Part shown: piece by piece, positions 28,044 through 37,431 of the stretch | Numbering within the stretch: position 1 is the first letter of the stretch | Layout of the letters: each line of letters begins with the position of its first letter | Assembly: GCA_951812725.1 (NCBI GenBank) | Contig: OX638330.1 | Span: 2,108,001 to 2,172,000, forward strand | Direction: 5' to 3' | DNA from: an uncultured Caldilineaceae bacterium | GTDB taxonomy: Bacteria > Chloroflexota > Anaerolineae > Caldilineales > Caldilineaceae | Length of the DNA stretch: 64,000 bases | Translations under genes and position numbers: made by a program | The notes under the pieces: model-generated | What the model was told of the DNA's origin: nothing | Database searches by the model: none | The model's input: only the letters and a program-made list of their open reading frames with translations

Positions 28044-30014
28044 ATGCTTGAGTTTCGCTCGATCCGCTGGCGAATCGCAGTGCCGTTGGCCATCCTGACC
28101 GCAGCCATTCTGGCTGGCCTCTATTTCTTTTCCCTTTCACAATTCAGACAGTATTATCTGGAGCAACTGCGTGAGCGCTTGACGGCGGACGCTCTGTTGC
28201 TGTCTAACGACATTGGATTGAGCGCGGGGCTGGCTGAGTCGCGCTGGCAAGCGGGCGACATTGAACTGGTTCGGCTTGTGAACGAGTGGAGCGCTCAGCT
28301 GGACGCGCGCGTGACGGTCATGCTGGCTGATGGGATGGTAGTGGCGGACTCGCAGGTCGATCCCCTCATGATGGGTAATCAGGCGGACCAGCCGGAAGTA
28401 CAGGACGCTTTGAAGGCTGCTTCGGGGTACTCAATTCGCGTGAGTCGAGCGCTTGGGTTCGAGATGATTTATGCCGCCGCGCCGATAGGATCGCGGGCAG
28501 GCCAGTCTGCCAGTGCAGATTCCGGCCAGTCGGGCGAGACCTTTGGCGTCTTGCGGGTGGCCATGCCGCGATCAGATGTTCTTGCAGTGCTCTCTCCGCT
28601 ACAAAGGGTGATTTTTGTTGCCATGATTTTGGCACTGGCTGCGGGCGCCGGGATCTCCTATTTGCTGGCTGAAGGGACGGCTCGCCCCTTCCGGCACTTG
28701 ATCGAGGTTGCGGCAAGACTGGCGCAAGGGGAGCTTGGCGCGCGCATCGAGCCGCGAGGTTCGGAAGAGGCGGGGCAGCTTGCAAGGATTTTCAATCGTA
28801 TGCGAGACCGGCTGGAGGCGCAGGTTGCCTCGGTATCTCGCGAACGCGAACGGCTGACCTCGGTACTCAACAATCTTGTCGACGGCGTGTTCATTCTGGA
28901 CGGCGAGGGGCGCGTTCGGCGCTGCAATCTGGTAGCGGCACGCATGGTGGGCATAGAGAATCAGACCGGAAGTTTTCCATCTGGGACAGTCGGATTGGAG
29001 GAGGAGGAGAGAGATGGAGACTCATACACAGGCGGTACGAATTCCTCTCGTTTCTTTGCTTCAAGAACCCCTGTTTCAGATCTCACCACCGAGAGGCTAC
29101 GGGGACAGCCACTGGCCCAGATCGTAAGGGATCACCGCATTGTAGAGACGTGGCAGGCATGCCGCGATGACGGCAGGCAGACAGAGGACATTTTTCAGTG
29201 GGGACACCGGACAATGCGAGTAATTGCGCTCCCCTTTGTGGCCGGTGGCAGCGGTGCTTACATGGTGTTGCTCCAGGACATGACTGAGCTACACCGGCTG
29301 GAGCGTGTGCGCCGCGATTTCGTCAGCAACATTTCCCACGAACTGCGGACTCCGCTGGCATCGCTGCGGGCGCTAACTGAAACCTTGCGCGACGGCGCGC
29401 TTGACGATCCGGCTGCGGGCCCGCGTTTTCTGGACCGAATCGAGACTGAAGTGGATGCGCTCGCCCAGATGGTGCAGGAGCTGTTGGAGCTGTCTCGCAT
29501 CGAATCCGGCCAGGTCCCGTTCCGCTTCAGGCCTGTCCCTGTCAGCGAAACAGTGCTGACACCGGTCGAGAGAATACAGCCGCTGGCGGCACGCGGGAAT
29601 ATCGACCTGATTGTCGACTTGCCACCCCGATTACCACGCGTATATGCGGATGCGGAACGCATACACCAGGTGGTCACGAATCTTGTGCACAATGCCTTGA
29701 AGTTTTCCTCTGCGGGCGGATCGGTCAGAATATCTGCGAGCAGCGATCATGGGGACCAGCAGGTTACCGTCTCGGTAACAGATACCGGCATCGGCGTTCC
29801 GGCTGAGGATAAGGACCGCATCTTCGAGAGATTTTATAAGACCGATCGGGCCCGCGCGGGGGGCGGAACAGGGTTGGGACTTGCTATCGCGAAGCATATT
29901 GTCCAGGCGCACGGCGGCCAGATTTGGGTTGACAGTATCGAGAATCGGGGCAGCACTTTTTCGTTTACGCTTGCGGTTGCTGAGAATGGCGCCCAGCCGC
30001 GAAGCGAAGGCTAG
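28044..30014 (+). CDS. PhoR-type sensor histidine kinase
   Basis: This 656-residue membrane kinase has TM1 (about 8-30), an extracytoplasmic sensor loop (to about 180) and TM2 ([19 protein letters not shown]). HAMP follows, then a PAS-like region with a Gly/Glu/Ser-rich insertion. HisKA carries phospho-acceptor His432 ([13 protein letters not shown]), and HATPase_c has N-box [10 protein letters not shown]1 DTGIGV and G2 [13 protein letters not shown]. The architecture matches PhoR. The start is set at the ATG 28044; an in-frame TTG at 27960 would overlap the regulator stop. The stop codon lies in a 22-bp perfect palindrome. It precedes the pst operon and pairs with the regulator upstream. Confidence 0.92.
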   Translation: MLEFRSIRWRIAVPLAILTAAILAGLYFFSLSQFRQYYLEQLRERLTADALLLSNDIGLSAGLAESRWQAGDIELVRLVNEWSAQLDARVTVMLADGMVVADSQVDPLMMGNQADQPEVQDALKAASGYSIRVSRALGFEMIYAAAPIGSRAGQSASADSGQSGETFGVLRVAMPRSDVLAVLSPLQRVIFVAMILALAAGAGISYLLAEGTARPFRHLIEVAARLAQGELGARIEPRGSEEAGQLARIFNRMRDRLEAQVASVSRERERLTSVLNNLVDGVFILDGEGRVRRCNLVAARMVGIENQTGSFPSGTVGLEEEERDGDSYTGGTNSSRFFASRTPVSDLTTERLRGQPLAQIVRDHRIVETWQACRDDGRQTEDIFQWGHRTMRVIALPFVAGGSGAYMVLLQDMTELHRLERVRRDFVSNISHELRTPLASLRALTETLRDGALDDPAAGPRFLDRIETEVDALAQMVQELLELSRIESGQVPFRFRPVPVSETVLTPVERIQPLAARGNIDLIVDLPPRLPRVYADAERIHQVVTNLVHNALKFSSAGGSVRISASSDHGDQQVTVSVTDTGIGVPAEDKDRIFERFYKTDRARAGGGTGLGLAIAKHIVQAHGGQIWVDSIENRGSTFSFTLAVAENGAQPRSEG

Positions 30015-30031
30015 ATTCACGTGAATCTAGC
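30010..30031. repeat. 22-bp perfect palindrome over the phoR-like stop codon
   Basis: The half-site GCTAGATTCAC is followed directly by its reverse complement. The TAG stop of the kinase (30012-30014) lies inside it. As RNA it would make a nine-base-pair stem with a four-base loop; as DNA it could be a two-fold operator. No T-run follows, so it is not a standard terminator. Confidence 0.6.
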
Positions 30032-30301
30032 GAAAGGTCATTTCATTACTTCTGCTTAGGTTTTCCTTCTCTTCTGGCAGACCACCTCTTCTCTGGCTGA
30101 TTCGAAGCCGCATTTAATTCACACCTTCACAGATGGCCTCCTGAGGCTCAGAAGCCTTCTCGCCCGCAGTCTCCTCATTCGCTTACCAGATTGACGCCCT
30201 CTTTGGGGTTCTCTCATTTTTCTTCCTTGGCTACCGGCCTGCCGCTGTTCTGTCGGCGGGGGCTAGGCGCTGCCTTAAGGGAAGGGAAATCGCTCAGAAA
30301 T

Positions 30302-30575
30302 TAGACAGTCGATGTGCAATTTTGGGCCCGCGCCTGGGCGGTGAGACGCGCTATATTCGCTTGACACCCTTGGTATTTTTTGCGCGGCCCATCCTTCTGC
30401 GAAGGGAAGCTCCCTTGGAAATTGCAAGAGCGAAATGCAGTTTTGGGATCCCTTTGAAGCGGACGGACGCTCCTCTTTCCCCAATTGCATTTGGATATTT
30501 TCGACACTGCTCTGCCATTTTTTGCGGCGGGTCTCGCTTCGGATATTATACAGTCGATGTGTAATTTTGGGGCCC
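30302..30575 (+). repeat. Three short direct repeats (ACAGTCGATGTG..AATTTTGGG type)
   Basis: The segments at 30302-30329 and 30548-30575 share ACAGTCGATGTG, then AATTTTGGG and a following GGCCC-like end, with only a few differences. A weaker third copy at 30429-30452 keeps ATGCAGTTTTGGGATCCC. Each is followed by GC-rich sequence with short inverted repeats. They are unrelated to the 275-bp repeat family and their role is unknown. Confidence 0.6.
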
Positions 30576-31012
30576 TACCCAGGGTGGAGGGAATCCCCTC
30601 GCAACCTATCCGGCGTACCGCGATTGGTCGTCGGGACGGAGGCGCTCCAGCAGAGGGGATATCAAACCTAGCGAGGCCTGCCCACAGAGATTCCAGCAGG
30701 ACGGTAAGAAGATAGTGCCGAGAGAGGTGATCCGATAGATTCGGGTTGCGCGTGAATCCAAAGGCATCGAATCGGTCCTAATGCAGTCTTTCATTTTCAG
30801 GTGAAGGTAGACTGTCAGTCCAGCTACAGACCGGCGAGAACCTTTGAATATATTTTATTTATTAGTATACGACGGGAGATATCTCATGTCAGTTCAAGCT
30901 AAGCATATGGACTGGCATTTGCACTTCTTCAGCCGGTTGCCAGTTCCCAATTTGCAGCCCCCTGCCCCGGGTAAATCGAATCCGGTCAGCTCTTATTCCG
31001 ATATGCACAAAC

Positions 31013-31235
31013 GAAACTACTCAGCCGCATACAGGAACTGTCTTGACCAACTCTTCATCTTTGAGGCCAGTAAGGTTCTCGGGCGGCTATTCGGTTAGCG
31101 GCAGTCGGGGTGGTGAAGCGGGGCTGCCGGAATGCGCAGCTATGGTCGGTGAGCGATGGTTTTGGAGGGGGGCGTTGCGGGGGCGCAGCCCCTGCACAAG
31201 GGAGGGCCGAAGGCCCGACCGCCCAGATGCAAAGA
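31013..31235. repeat. Dispersed structured repeat, copy D (diverged left part, intact core)
   Basis: The left end GAAACTACTCAGCCGCATAC and the following TTGACCAACTCTTCATCTTTG match the left ends of copies E and G better than A-C. The core at 31170-31224 has P1 GGGCG/CGCCC, P2 identical to copy A, and P3 GGGCC GAA GGCCC as in copy B. The sequence right of the core is lost or diverged. It lies about 160 bp before the Pho-box-like array. Confidence 0.75.
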
Positions 31236-31391
31236 AAGGGTATAGATACGAGACATAGATTCTTCTTCGAGCGGCGGGCGGCGGTCAGATACATGTGGAA
31301 CTGGGCAAAAAGGGCGTCAGGTCTGAGCGGCAAGGGAGGAGGCATCGGCAAGAATAGGACAGGTTCGCGGCTTGGCAGATGAGGCGAGCGA

Positions 31392-31440
31392 CCGGCGTTA
31401 AACAGTTTTTAACATACCTATTAAGGGATGTTAACGCCGG
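31392..31440 (+). promoter_or_regulatory. Pho-box-like array of four TTAA motifs upstream of pstS
   Basis: TTAAAC (31398), TTAACA (31409), TTAAGG (31421) and TTAACG (31431) start 11, 12 and 10 bp apart, about one helical turn each. This is the geometry bound by PhoP/PhoB-type regulators, and TTAACA matches the Bacillus PhoP consensus. The array is bounded by a perfect 10-bp inverted repeat, CCGGCGTTAA at 31392-31401 and TTAACGCCGG at 31431-31440. It lies about 175 bp before the pstS start, which fits phosphate control by the upstream two-component pair. Confidence 0.65.
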
Positions 31441-31613
31441 AGATCGGTTTCATCACAAGGCATTTACCTGGAGGAACTAAGATTGTGGCAAGTGAGTGAA
31501 GTCCAGCATGCTTTCCTTCGCTCACAGGATTCAGATGCGCGGGCCGATGGTCTGCGCGGGATGCTATGCGAAATCGAATCTCAGACACAACAGTTTCTCA
31601 AGGAGGAGTTCAG

Positions 31614-33527
31614 ATGGGTCGTGTATTGTTTGTGTGGATGCTGATAGCTGCGATGGTACTGGCTGCATGCGGCGGTTCGGACGACGCGGCTGGCCCAGTT
31701 GATGAACCAGCCGCGGAAGGTGGAACGATGGCGGGGTCGGATTTGAGTGACGGTCTGCCTGATGTGAATCCGCTTGAAGTAACGGGTGATATCATTTCCG
31801 CAGGCAGCTCTACTGTTTTCCCTTTGTCGGAGGCCATGGCTGAACGCTTCAGGGATGAAGGCTACGCCTACAACATTACAGTTGACAGCATCGGCAGCGG
31901 CGCCGGCTTTGAGCGTTTCTGCGTTGCCGGCGAGTCGGATATCTCCAATGCGAGCCGGCCCATCAAGGACTCCGAAATTGAGTCTTGCGGCGCGATTGAT
32001 CGCATCCCGATCGAGTTCCGCGTTGGCACAGATGCGCTTGCCGTCACAGTCAGCAAGGACAATGACTTTGTCGACAACCTGACCATGGAAGAGCTGGCGT
32101 TGGTCTTCTCCAGCGCCCAAACGTGGGCCGATGTCAACCCGGACTGGCCGGCTGAGCCCATTCAACGGTTCAGCCCCGGCACCGACAGCGGCACATTCGA
32201 CTACTTTGTAGAAGAGGTATTTGATAAGGACAAGGAGCCGATCCTCAGCGCCGACGCGATCCAGCTGTCCGAGGATGACAATATCCTGGTCCAGGGTGTC
32301 ATCGGCAGTAAGTACGCGGTTGGCTACTTTGGTTATGCTTACTACCAGGAAAATGCAGATTCTCTCAAGACCGTCGCCATTAACGGCGTCGAGGCGACTG
32401 CCGCCAACGTTGACAACGCCTCCTACCCGCTCGCCCGACCGCTGTACATCTACACGGATGCCGGCGTTATAGCCGAGAAACCGCAGGTCGCGGCATTCAT
32501 CAACTTCTACCTGACCTACGTGAACGAAGAAATCGAACGCGTTGGCTACTTCCCAGCTGAGTCCTCAGTACTCGAGGCCGCCAGGCAGAGCCTGCTGAAC
32601 GCGATGAAGGCAGTCGAGAATGGTGGAACGATGGCGGGGTCGGATTTGAGTGACGGTCTGCCTGAAGTGAATCCGCTGGAAGTAACGGGTGATATCATTT
32701 CCGCAGGCAGCTCAACTGTATTCCCTTTGTCAGAGGCCATGGCTGAACGCTTCAGGGATGAAGGCTACGCCTACAACATTACAGTTGACAGCATTGGCAG
32801 CGGCGCCGGCTTTGAGCGTTTCTGCGTTGCCGGCGAGTCGGATATCTCCAATGCGAGCCGGCCCATCAAGGACTCCGAAATTGAGTCTTGCGGCGCGATT
32901 GATCGCATCCCGATCGAGTTCCGCGTTGGCACAGATGCGCTTGCCGTCACAGTCAGCAAGGACAATGACTTTGTCGACAGCCTGACCATGGAAGAGCTGG
33001 CGTTGGTCTTCTCCAGCGCCCAAACGTGGGCCGATGTCAACCCGGACTGGCCGGCTGAGCCCATTCAACGGTTCAGCCCCGGCACCGACAGCGGCACATT
33101 CGACTACTTTGTAGAAGAGGTATTCGATAAGGACAAGGAGCCGATCCTCAGCGCCGACGCGATCCAGTTGTCCGAGGATGACAATATCCTGGTCCAGGGT
33201 GTCATCGGCAGTAAGTACGCGGTTGGCTACTTTGGTTATGCTTACTACCAGGAAAATGCAGATTCTCTCAAGACCGTCGCCATTAACGGCGTCGAGGCGA
33301 CTGCCGCCAACGTTGACAACGCCTCTTACCCGCTCGCCCGACCGCTGTACATCTACACGGATGCCGGCGTCATAGCCGAGAAACCGCAGGTCGCGGCATT
33401 CATCAACTTCTACCTGACCTACGTGAACGAAGAAATCGAACGCGTTGGCTACTTCCCGGCTGAGTCCTCCGTACTCGAGGCCGCCAGGCAGAGCCTACTG
33501 ATCGCGATTAAGGCAGTGGAGAATTGA
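31614..33527 (+). CDS. pstS: Phosphate-binding lipoprotein PstS, tandem-duplicated single chain
   Basis: This 637-residue lipoprotein has a signal peptide with lipobox LAAC (Cys at about 19). It carries two complete PstS phosphate-binding modules of 301 residues each (encoded by 31719-32621 and 32622-33524). They differ at only four residues (D/E, N/S, N/I, M/I). Each module has the phosphate-binding segments SAGSSTVFPLSEA, SIGSGAGFERFC, DISNASRP, RVGTDAL and SPGTDSGTF. Typical PstS has one such module of about 300-350 residues. The ATG at 31614 follows AAGGAGG and is preferred over the ATG at 31566. It is the first gene of the pst operon; a hairpin separates it from pstC. Confidence 0.93.
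   Translation: MGRVLFVWMLIAAMVLAACGGSDDAAGPVDEPAAEGGTMAGSDLSDGLPDVNPLEVTGDIISAGSSTVFPLSEAMAERFRDEGYAYNITVDSIGSGAGFERFCVAGESDISNASRPIKDSEIESCGAIDRIPIEFRVGTDALAVTVSKDNDFVDNLTMEELALVFSSAQTWADVNPDWPAEPIQRFSPGTDSGTFDYFVEEVFDKDKEPILSADAIQLSEDDNILVQGVIGSKYAVGYFGYAYYQENADSLKTVAINGVEATAANVDNASYPLARPLYIYTDAGVIAEKPQVAAFINFYLTYVNEEIERVGYFPAESSVLEAARQSLLNAMKAVENGGTMAGSDLSDGLPEVNPLEVTGDIISAGSSTVFPLSEAMAERFRDEGYAYNITVDSIGSGAGFERFCVAGESDISNASRPIKDSEIESCGAIDRIPIEFRVGTDALAVTVSKDNDFVDSLTMEELALVFSSAQTWADVNPDWPAEPIQRFSPGTDSGTFDYFVEEVFDKDKEPILSADAIQLSEDDNILVQGVIGSKYAVGYFGYAYYQENADSLKTVAINGVEATAANVDNASYPLARPLYIYTDAGVIAEKPQVAAFINFYLTYVNEEIERVGYFPAESSVLEAARQSLLIAIKAVEN
31719..33524 (+). repeat. 903-bp tandem duplication inside pstS
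   Basis: Two direct units (31719-32621 and 32622-33524) are exactly 301 codons long and differ at only a scattered handful of bases, several of them synonymous. The unit begins at GGTGGAACGATGGCGG and ends at the KAVEN codons, so the junction keeps the frame. The identity implies recent duplication or ongoing gene conversion. Confidence 0.95.
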
Positions 33528-33720
33528 CTTGGAGATTGCCTGCCAAAGCCGGGGCCTTTTGAAAGATTGCAAGAGGCGTTGAGGAAGGGAGCGGAACCAC
33601 TTCCTCAGCCTTCGCCAGTGTAGATAAAAGATTCAGAATAGGGGCGTTCGGCAGCGGGCGCCTCCTGCAGGCGGGAGAAGTGGGACTTGGCAAAGGTTTG
33701 GCAAGTAAGGCGTAGAGTGA

Positions 33721-33772
33721 CAGGCAGAGGATGGACCGACTCAACCGAGAGTTGGAGTCCACCCTCTGCCTG
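33721..33772 (+). other. Long hairpin between pstS and pstC
   Basis: CAGGCAGAGGATGGAC (33721-33736) pairs with GTCCACCCTCTGCCTG (33757-33772) with one A-C mismatch. The 20-nt loop can pair internally (ACTC/GAGT). It lies in the 275-bp gap between pstS and pstC, 31 bp before the pstC start, and no T-run follows. It could stabilise or process the mRNA so that PstS is made in excess over the permease, by inference. Confidence 0.7.
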
Positions 33773-33802
33773 CTCCTTCCTGATGGAGAACGGGGAGTTA
33801 AC

Positions 33803-34816
33803 ATGACACAATCGGCGCCAGTTGCGCATGCTGCCGTTTCAGCGGAGTCGATGCAGGGGCCGGTGGCCGGCGTTGATGGCCAGGCTGATGCTGACGCGGT
33901 TGGCGGCGGGCCGAAGCATGATCTGAGGCGCAAGCCGCGCGTGGGAGAGTCGTTCATTCAGGGATTCCTTTTCCTGTGCGGTGCAGTATCAGTTCTGACT
34001 ACTGTGGGAATTGTCATTGTACTGGGCCGAGAAACGCTACTTTTCTTTGCCAGTGAAGAGGTCAATCTCCTGAAGTTTTTTGGGGGGACAGAGTGGCAGC
34101 CGGCGATTGGTCGTTTTGGTATCTGGCCCCTGGTCACCGCTACTTTGATGGCCAGCCTGATAGCGATGGCCGTGGCTCTTCCTGTCGGGCTATGCATTGC
34201 CATCTATCTCAGCGAATATGCCGCCCAGCGAACGCGAAGCATTCTGAAACCTATTCTTGAGGTGCTGGCAGGGGTTCCAACGGTCGTGTACGGCTACTTT
34301 GCGTTGACTTTCATGACACCTCTGCTGCGGGGGATGTTGGGCCGCGACCTTGTTGAGATATACAACACAGCCTCGGCTGGAATTGTCATTGGTATTTTGG
34401 TTATACCGTTAGTCAGTTCGATGAGCGATGATGCGCTGACTGCAGTTCCCAATTCACTGCGGCAGGCCTCCTATGGGTTGGGAGCGACAAGGCTGGAAAC
34501 TGCATTGCGAATTGTATTGCCGGCAGCCCTATCCGGGGTGGCAGCGGCGTTCATTGTGGCAATCTCGCGGGCAATCGGTGAAACAATGATCGTAGCAATC
34601 GCTGCAGGGGCGGGACCAAACTTTACTTTTTCGCCCTTCCGCGCCGCCGAAACCATGACTGGGCACATAGTGCGCATCAGCGGCGGCGACCTCAGCTATG
34701 ACTCTATCGATTACAACAGCATCTTTGCGATCGGTCTGCTACTTTTTCTATTAACCCTAAGTCTGAATATTCTGAGCCAATGGATTGTGCGTCGCTTCCG
34801 TGAGGAGTATGAATGA
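33803..34816 (+). CDS. pstC: Phosphate ABC transporter permease PstC
   Basis: This 337-residue inner-membrane permease pairs with PstA. After a hydrophilic N-terminal extension of about 50 residues, TM1 ([20 protein letters not shown]) and five further helices follow. The EAA-like coupling loop [21 protein letters not shown] contacts PstB, followed by ISRAIGETM. The ATG at 33803 has GGGGAG upstream, so a frame beginning at 33731 inside the hairpin is not used. Its stop overlaps the pstA start (ATGA), indicating translational coupling. Confidence 0.95.
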   Translation: MTQSAPVAHAAVSAESMQGPVAGVDGQADADAVGGGPKHDLRRKPRVGESFIQGFLFLCGAVSVLTTVGIVIVLGRETLLFFASEEVNLLKFFGGTEWQPAIGRFGIWPLVTATLMASLIAMAVALPVGLCIAIYLSEYAAQRTRSILKPILEVLAGVPTVVYGYFALTFMTPLLRGMLGRDLVEIYNTASAGIVIGILVIPLVSSMSDDALTAVPNSLRQASYGLGATRLETALRIVLPAALSGVAAAFIVAISRAIGETMIVAIAAGAGPNFTFSPFRAAETMTGHIVRISGGDLSYDSIDYNSIFAIGLLLFLLTLSLNILSQWIVRRFREEYE

Positions 34817-36108
34817 TGGCGCTCCACCAACAGCAGGCAGTTTCCGAGCCCAGCGGCGGGCTCATGCCCTCCGGGCCGACGTACCACAGGCAGGTGGAGG
34901 CGCGGCAACGCAGGGGGAGAATCTGGGCCATCGTATTTCAGGCCGCCCTGGTTTCGGGAGTCATTGCTCTGTGCGCCTTGATTTTCAACATTGTCAACCA
35001 GTCTTTTGGCTACGTTGCGATTGTCAACAACATTGACCCTGCGGAGCTGGCCGTTGACGGGACGCCACTCAATGCGCTGCCCAAGGAGCAGCTGGTGGAG
35101 ATACTGGAGGCCAATGTATCGGCGGGCCTGATGCGACGCTATGCGCATGATGTGCCTTTTGCCGAACGAAGCCGCGAAGACATCCATGGGTTGATATTGG
35201 AACGCGTAGTCGAGCCACAGGTCCAGGCAACCTGGGGACTGTTTGATTCCGTCTTTGCCCGCGGTAGCGTCATGGCTGAGGCCGAGGAACGGTTTCCCGG
35301 TTCCGACGTGTACTTTCGCAGCTGGCTGACGACCAGCTTCATTTCCAATTCACAGTCGAGCGAACCGCTGCGGGCAGGTGTGCGCACGGCTATTCTCGGT
35401 TCACTGTGGGTGGTGGCGATAACGATTCTTTTCTCTTTCCCGATCGGGGTGGGCGCTGCGATTTATTTGGAGGAGTACGCGCACAGGGAGAGACCTCTTA
35501 ATCGGTTGATCCAGACGAATATCAACAATCTGGCCGGCGTACCGTCGATCATCTACGGTATGTTGGGGCTGGCAATCTTTGTACGTGTTCTGGAAGCTTT
35601 TACGAGCGGCGCTTTTTTGGGAGTGGGCGATCAGTCGACGGCCAATGGCCGCACTATTATATCGGCAGGAATGACCTTGGGTCTCCTGATTCTGCCATTG
35701 ATCATCATCAACGGTCAGGAGGCTATACGTGCGGTGCCCAGCTCTCTGCGACAGGCGGGCTTCGGTTTGGGGGCGACCCACTGGCAGGTGATCTGGCATC
35801 ATGTTTTGCCGAGCGCTATGCCCGGGATATTGACTGGAACAATTCTCGCCATCAGCCGAGCTATTGGCGAGACAGCGCCGCTGGTCGTTGTGGGGGCCTC
35901 AACCTTTATTGCCCTGGATCCCAGCGGACCCTTTTCCAAATTTACGGTGCTTCCTATTCAGATCTACCAGTGGACCTCGCGACCGCAAGATGAATTTCGG
36001 AATCTGGCTGCCGCGGCGATTCTTGTGCTACTCATTCTGCTTCTAACTCTGAACGCATCCGCGGTCCTGTTGCGTAACCAGTTCAACCGCAGGCAGGCCA
36101 ACGCCTAG
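34813..36108 (+). CDS. pstA: Phosphate ABC transporter permease PstA with large extracytoplasmic insertion
   Basis: This 431-residue permease is longer than the usual 280-300. TM1 spans about 37-60 and is followed by about 120 hydrophilic residues (about 68-185, rich in charged and Asn/Ser residues) before the permease core begins at [20 protein letters not shown]. The coupling loop [21 protein letters not shown] and [11 protein letters not shown] are intact. The start overlaps the pstC stop by four bases and has GAGGAG in front. The insertion would lie outside the membrane, next to the PstS docking face. Confidence 0.95.
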   Translation: MMALHQQQAVSEPSGGLMPSGPTYHRQVEARQRRGRIWAIVFQAALVSGVIALCALIFNIVNQSFGYVAIVNNIDPAELAVDGTPLNALPKEQLVEILEANVSAGLMRRYAHDVPFAERSREDIHGLILERVVEPQVQATWGLFDSVFARGSVMAEAEERFPGSDVYFRSWLTTSFISNSQSSEPLRAGVRTAILGSLWVVAITILFSFPIGVGAAIYLEEYAHRERPLNRLIQTNINNLAGVPSIIYGMLGLAIFVRVLEAFTSGAFLGVGDQSTANGRTIISAGMTLGLLILPLIIINGQEAIRAVPSSLRQAGFGLGATHWQVIWHHVLPSAMPGILTGTILAISRAIGETAPLVVVGASTFIALDPSGPFSKFTVLPIQIYQWTSRPQDEFRNLAAAAILVLLILLLTLNASAVLLRNQFNRRQANA

Positions 36109-36123
36109 GGAATCTTTCTGATT

Positions 36124-36957
36124 ATGACAATTGCCATCGACCGCCCTTCACAGTTAAAGACGGAGACCAACCAGCCTTCACCCAATGGAACGGGCCGATT
36201 CGCCATCGAAGCCGGGGCGATGCACGTATACTATGGGGACTTTTGCGCGGTGCGCGACGTGCAAATGGGAGTGCCGGCGAACAAGATCACAGCGATTATC
36301 GGGCCCTCGGGATGCGGCAAGAGCACGGTACTCCGTTGCTTTAACCGTATGAATGATTTGATCCCGGGCGCACGAATTGAAGGCGAAGTATTGTTCCAAG
36401 GCCAGAACATTTACGATGATAACGTGGACCCCGTTGAAGTTCGACGCCGCATCGGCATGGTATTTCAGAAGCCGAATCCATTTCCGAAGACTATCTACGA
36501 GAACGTCGCTTGGGGGACGCGCATCAACGGCTTCAGGGGCGACATGGACGAGATGGTAGAAAGGGCGCTGCGATCGGCCGCATTGTGGGACGAGGTGAAG
36601 GACAAACTGCAGCAGAGCGCGCTGGGGCTCTCCGGAGGTCAGCAACAGCGCTTGTGCATCGCCAGAGCGATCGCGGTTGAGCCGGAGATCATTCTCATGG
36701 ACGAGCCGGCTTCGGCGCTGGATCCTATCGCCACATTGCGAATTGAGGATCTGATGAAGGAGTTGTCCGAAAAATATACTATAATCGTAGTTACGCATAA
36801 CATGCAGCAAGCGGCACGGATTTCCGATTTCACTGCATTTTTCAGTGTGGACGATCGCCGAACTGGAATTCTAATCGAGTTTGACGATACGGAGAGGATT
36901 TTCACCAATCCCAGCCAGAAGTCCACTGAGGACTACATTACCGGGCGGTTTGGTTAG
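36124..36957 (+). CDS. pstB: Phosphate ABC transporter ATP-binding protein PstB
   Basis: This 277-residue ABC ATPase drives phosphate uptake. Walker A is GPSGCGKST (about 60-68), the Q-loop is in [11 protein letters not shown], the signature is [14 protein letters not shown], Walker B is [12 protein letters not shown] and the H-loop is VVTHNM. The PstB-typical Q-loop [16 protein letters not shown] is present. The protein has an N-terminal extension of about 25 residues. It lies 15 bp after pstA, so it belongs to the same transcript. Confidence 0.97.
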   Translation: MTIAIDRPSQLKTETNQPSPNGTGRFAIEAGAMHVYYGDFCAVRDVQMGVPANKITAIIGPSGCGKSTVLRCFNRMNDLIPGARIEGEVLFQGQNIYDDNVDPVEVRRRIGMVFQKPNPFPKTIYENVAWGTRINGFRGDMDEMVERALRSAALWDEVKDKLQQSALGLSGGQQQRLCIARAIAVEPEIILMDEPASALDPIATLRIEDLMKELSEKYTIIVVTHNMQQAARISDFTAFFSVDDRRTGILIEFDDTERIFTNPSQKSTEDYITGRFG

Positions 36958-36986
36958 AAGCCCAGGTGTCGTGGAGGCGAATTTCG

Positions 36987-37406
36987 ATGGGTAGACAGCG
37001 GGTTCTCATTCTTTGCACAGGCAACTCATGCCGCAGCCAGATGGCCGAGGGGTTGGTAAATTTCTATCTGGGTGAAGATTGGGAGGCGTATTCGGCAGGT
37101 TCTGCGCCAGCAGGCAAGGTGAATCCGCGGGCGGTACGGGCCATGGCGGAACTACGTATCGACATCAGTGAAGGCGTTTCAGAATCGGTTGAGGTTTATC
37201 GCGATCTGAAACCGGACCTAGTGGTGACCGTATGCGACAGCGCAGCCAAGAATTGTCCTATCTGGATAGGGGAAGGCAGAGTCGTCCACTTGCCATTTGA
37301 CGATCCCATAGACGCGGTTGGCAGCGATTCGGAGAGAATGGCGGCCTTTCGGCAGGTGCGGGACCAGATTCGAGACAAGCTGCTCGCCTACCTTCAGAAG
37401 CTTTAG
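36987..37406 (+). CDS. arsC: Thioredoxin-coupled arsenate reductase (low-MW phosphatase fold)
   Basis: This 139-residue enzyme has the P-loop CTGNSCRS (nucleophile Cys10, Cys15, Arg16). Two further cysteines, Cys83 and Cys90, lie in CDSAAKNCP, giving the triple-Cys relay of thioredoxin-linked ArsC. DDP follows near the C-terminus (LPFDDP). It reduces arsenate to arsenite. The ATG at 36987 is preceded by GGAGG, which is better than the GTG at 36966. It lies between pstB and phoU with small gaps. Arsenate enters through the Pst system, so its position makes biological sense. No arsenite exporter is seen here. Confidence 0.9.
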   Translation: MGRQRVLILCTGNSCRSQMAEGLVNFYLGEDWEAYSAGSAPAGKVNPRAVRAMAELRIDISEGVSESVEVYRDLKPDLVVTVCDSAAKNCPIWIGEGRVVHLPFDDPIDAVGSDSERMAAFRQVRDQIRDKLLAYLQKL

Positions 37407-37431
37407 CGGTTGGGAAAGAGAGGAGCCAACG

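Larger units (their letters stand above)
30032..31391. other. Long intergenic zone between kinase and pstS, repeat-rich
   Basis: Nearly 1.4 kb without a convincing gene. It holds three short related segments (30302-30329, 30429-30452, 30548-30575) and a partial copy of the dispersed structured repeat (31013-31235). Small ORFs such as 30844-31098 have no ribosome binding site or family features. The pst promoter region follows at its right end. Confidence 0.5.

Noticed and set aside
30844..31098. Plus-strand ORF of 84 residues before repeat copy D
   Set aside because: No ribosome binding site or family features, and it runs into a repeat.
31581..33068. Antisense ORFs on the minus strand of pstS, present twice
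   Set aside because: They are duplicated only because pstS itself is duplicated, and are shadows of its codon usage.
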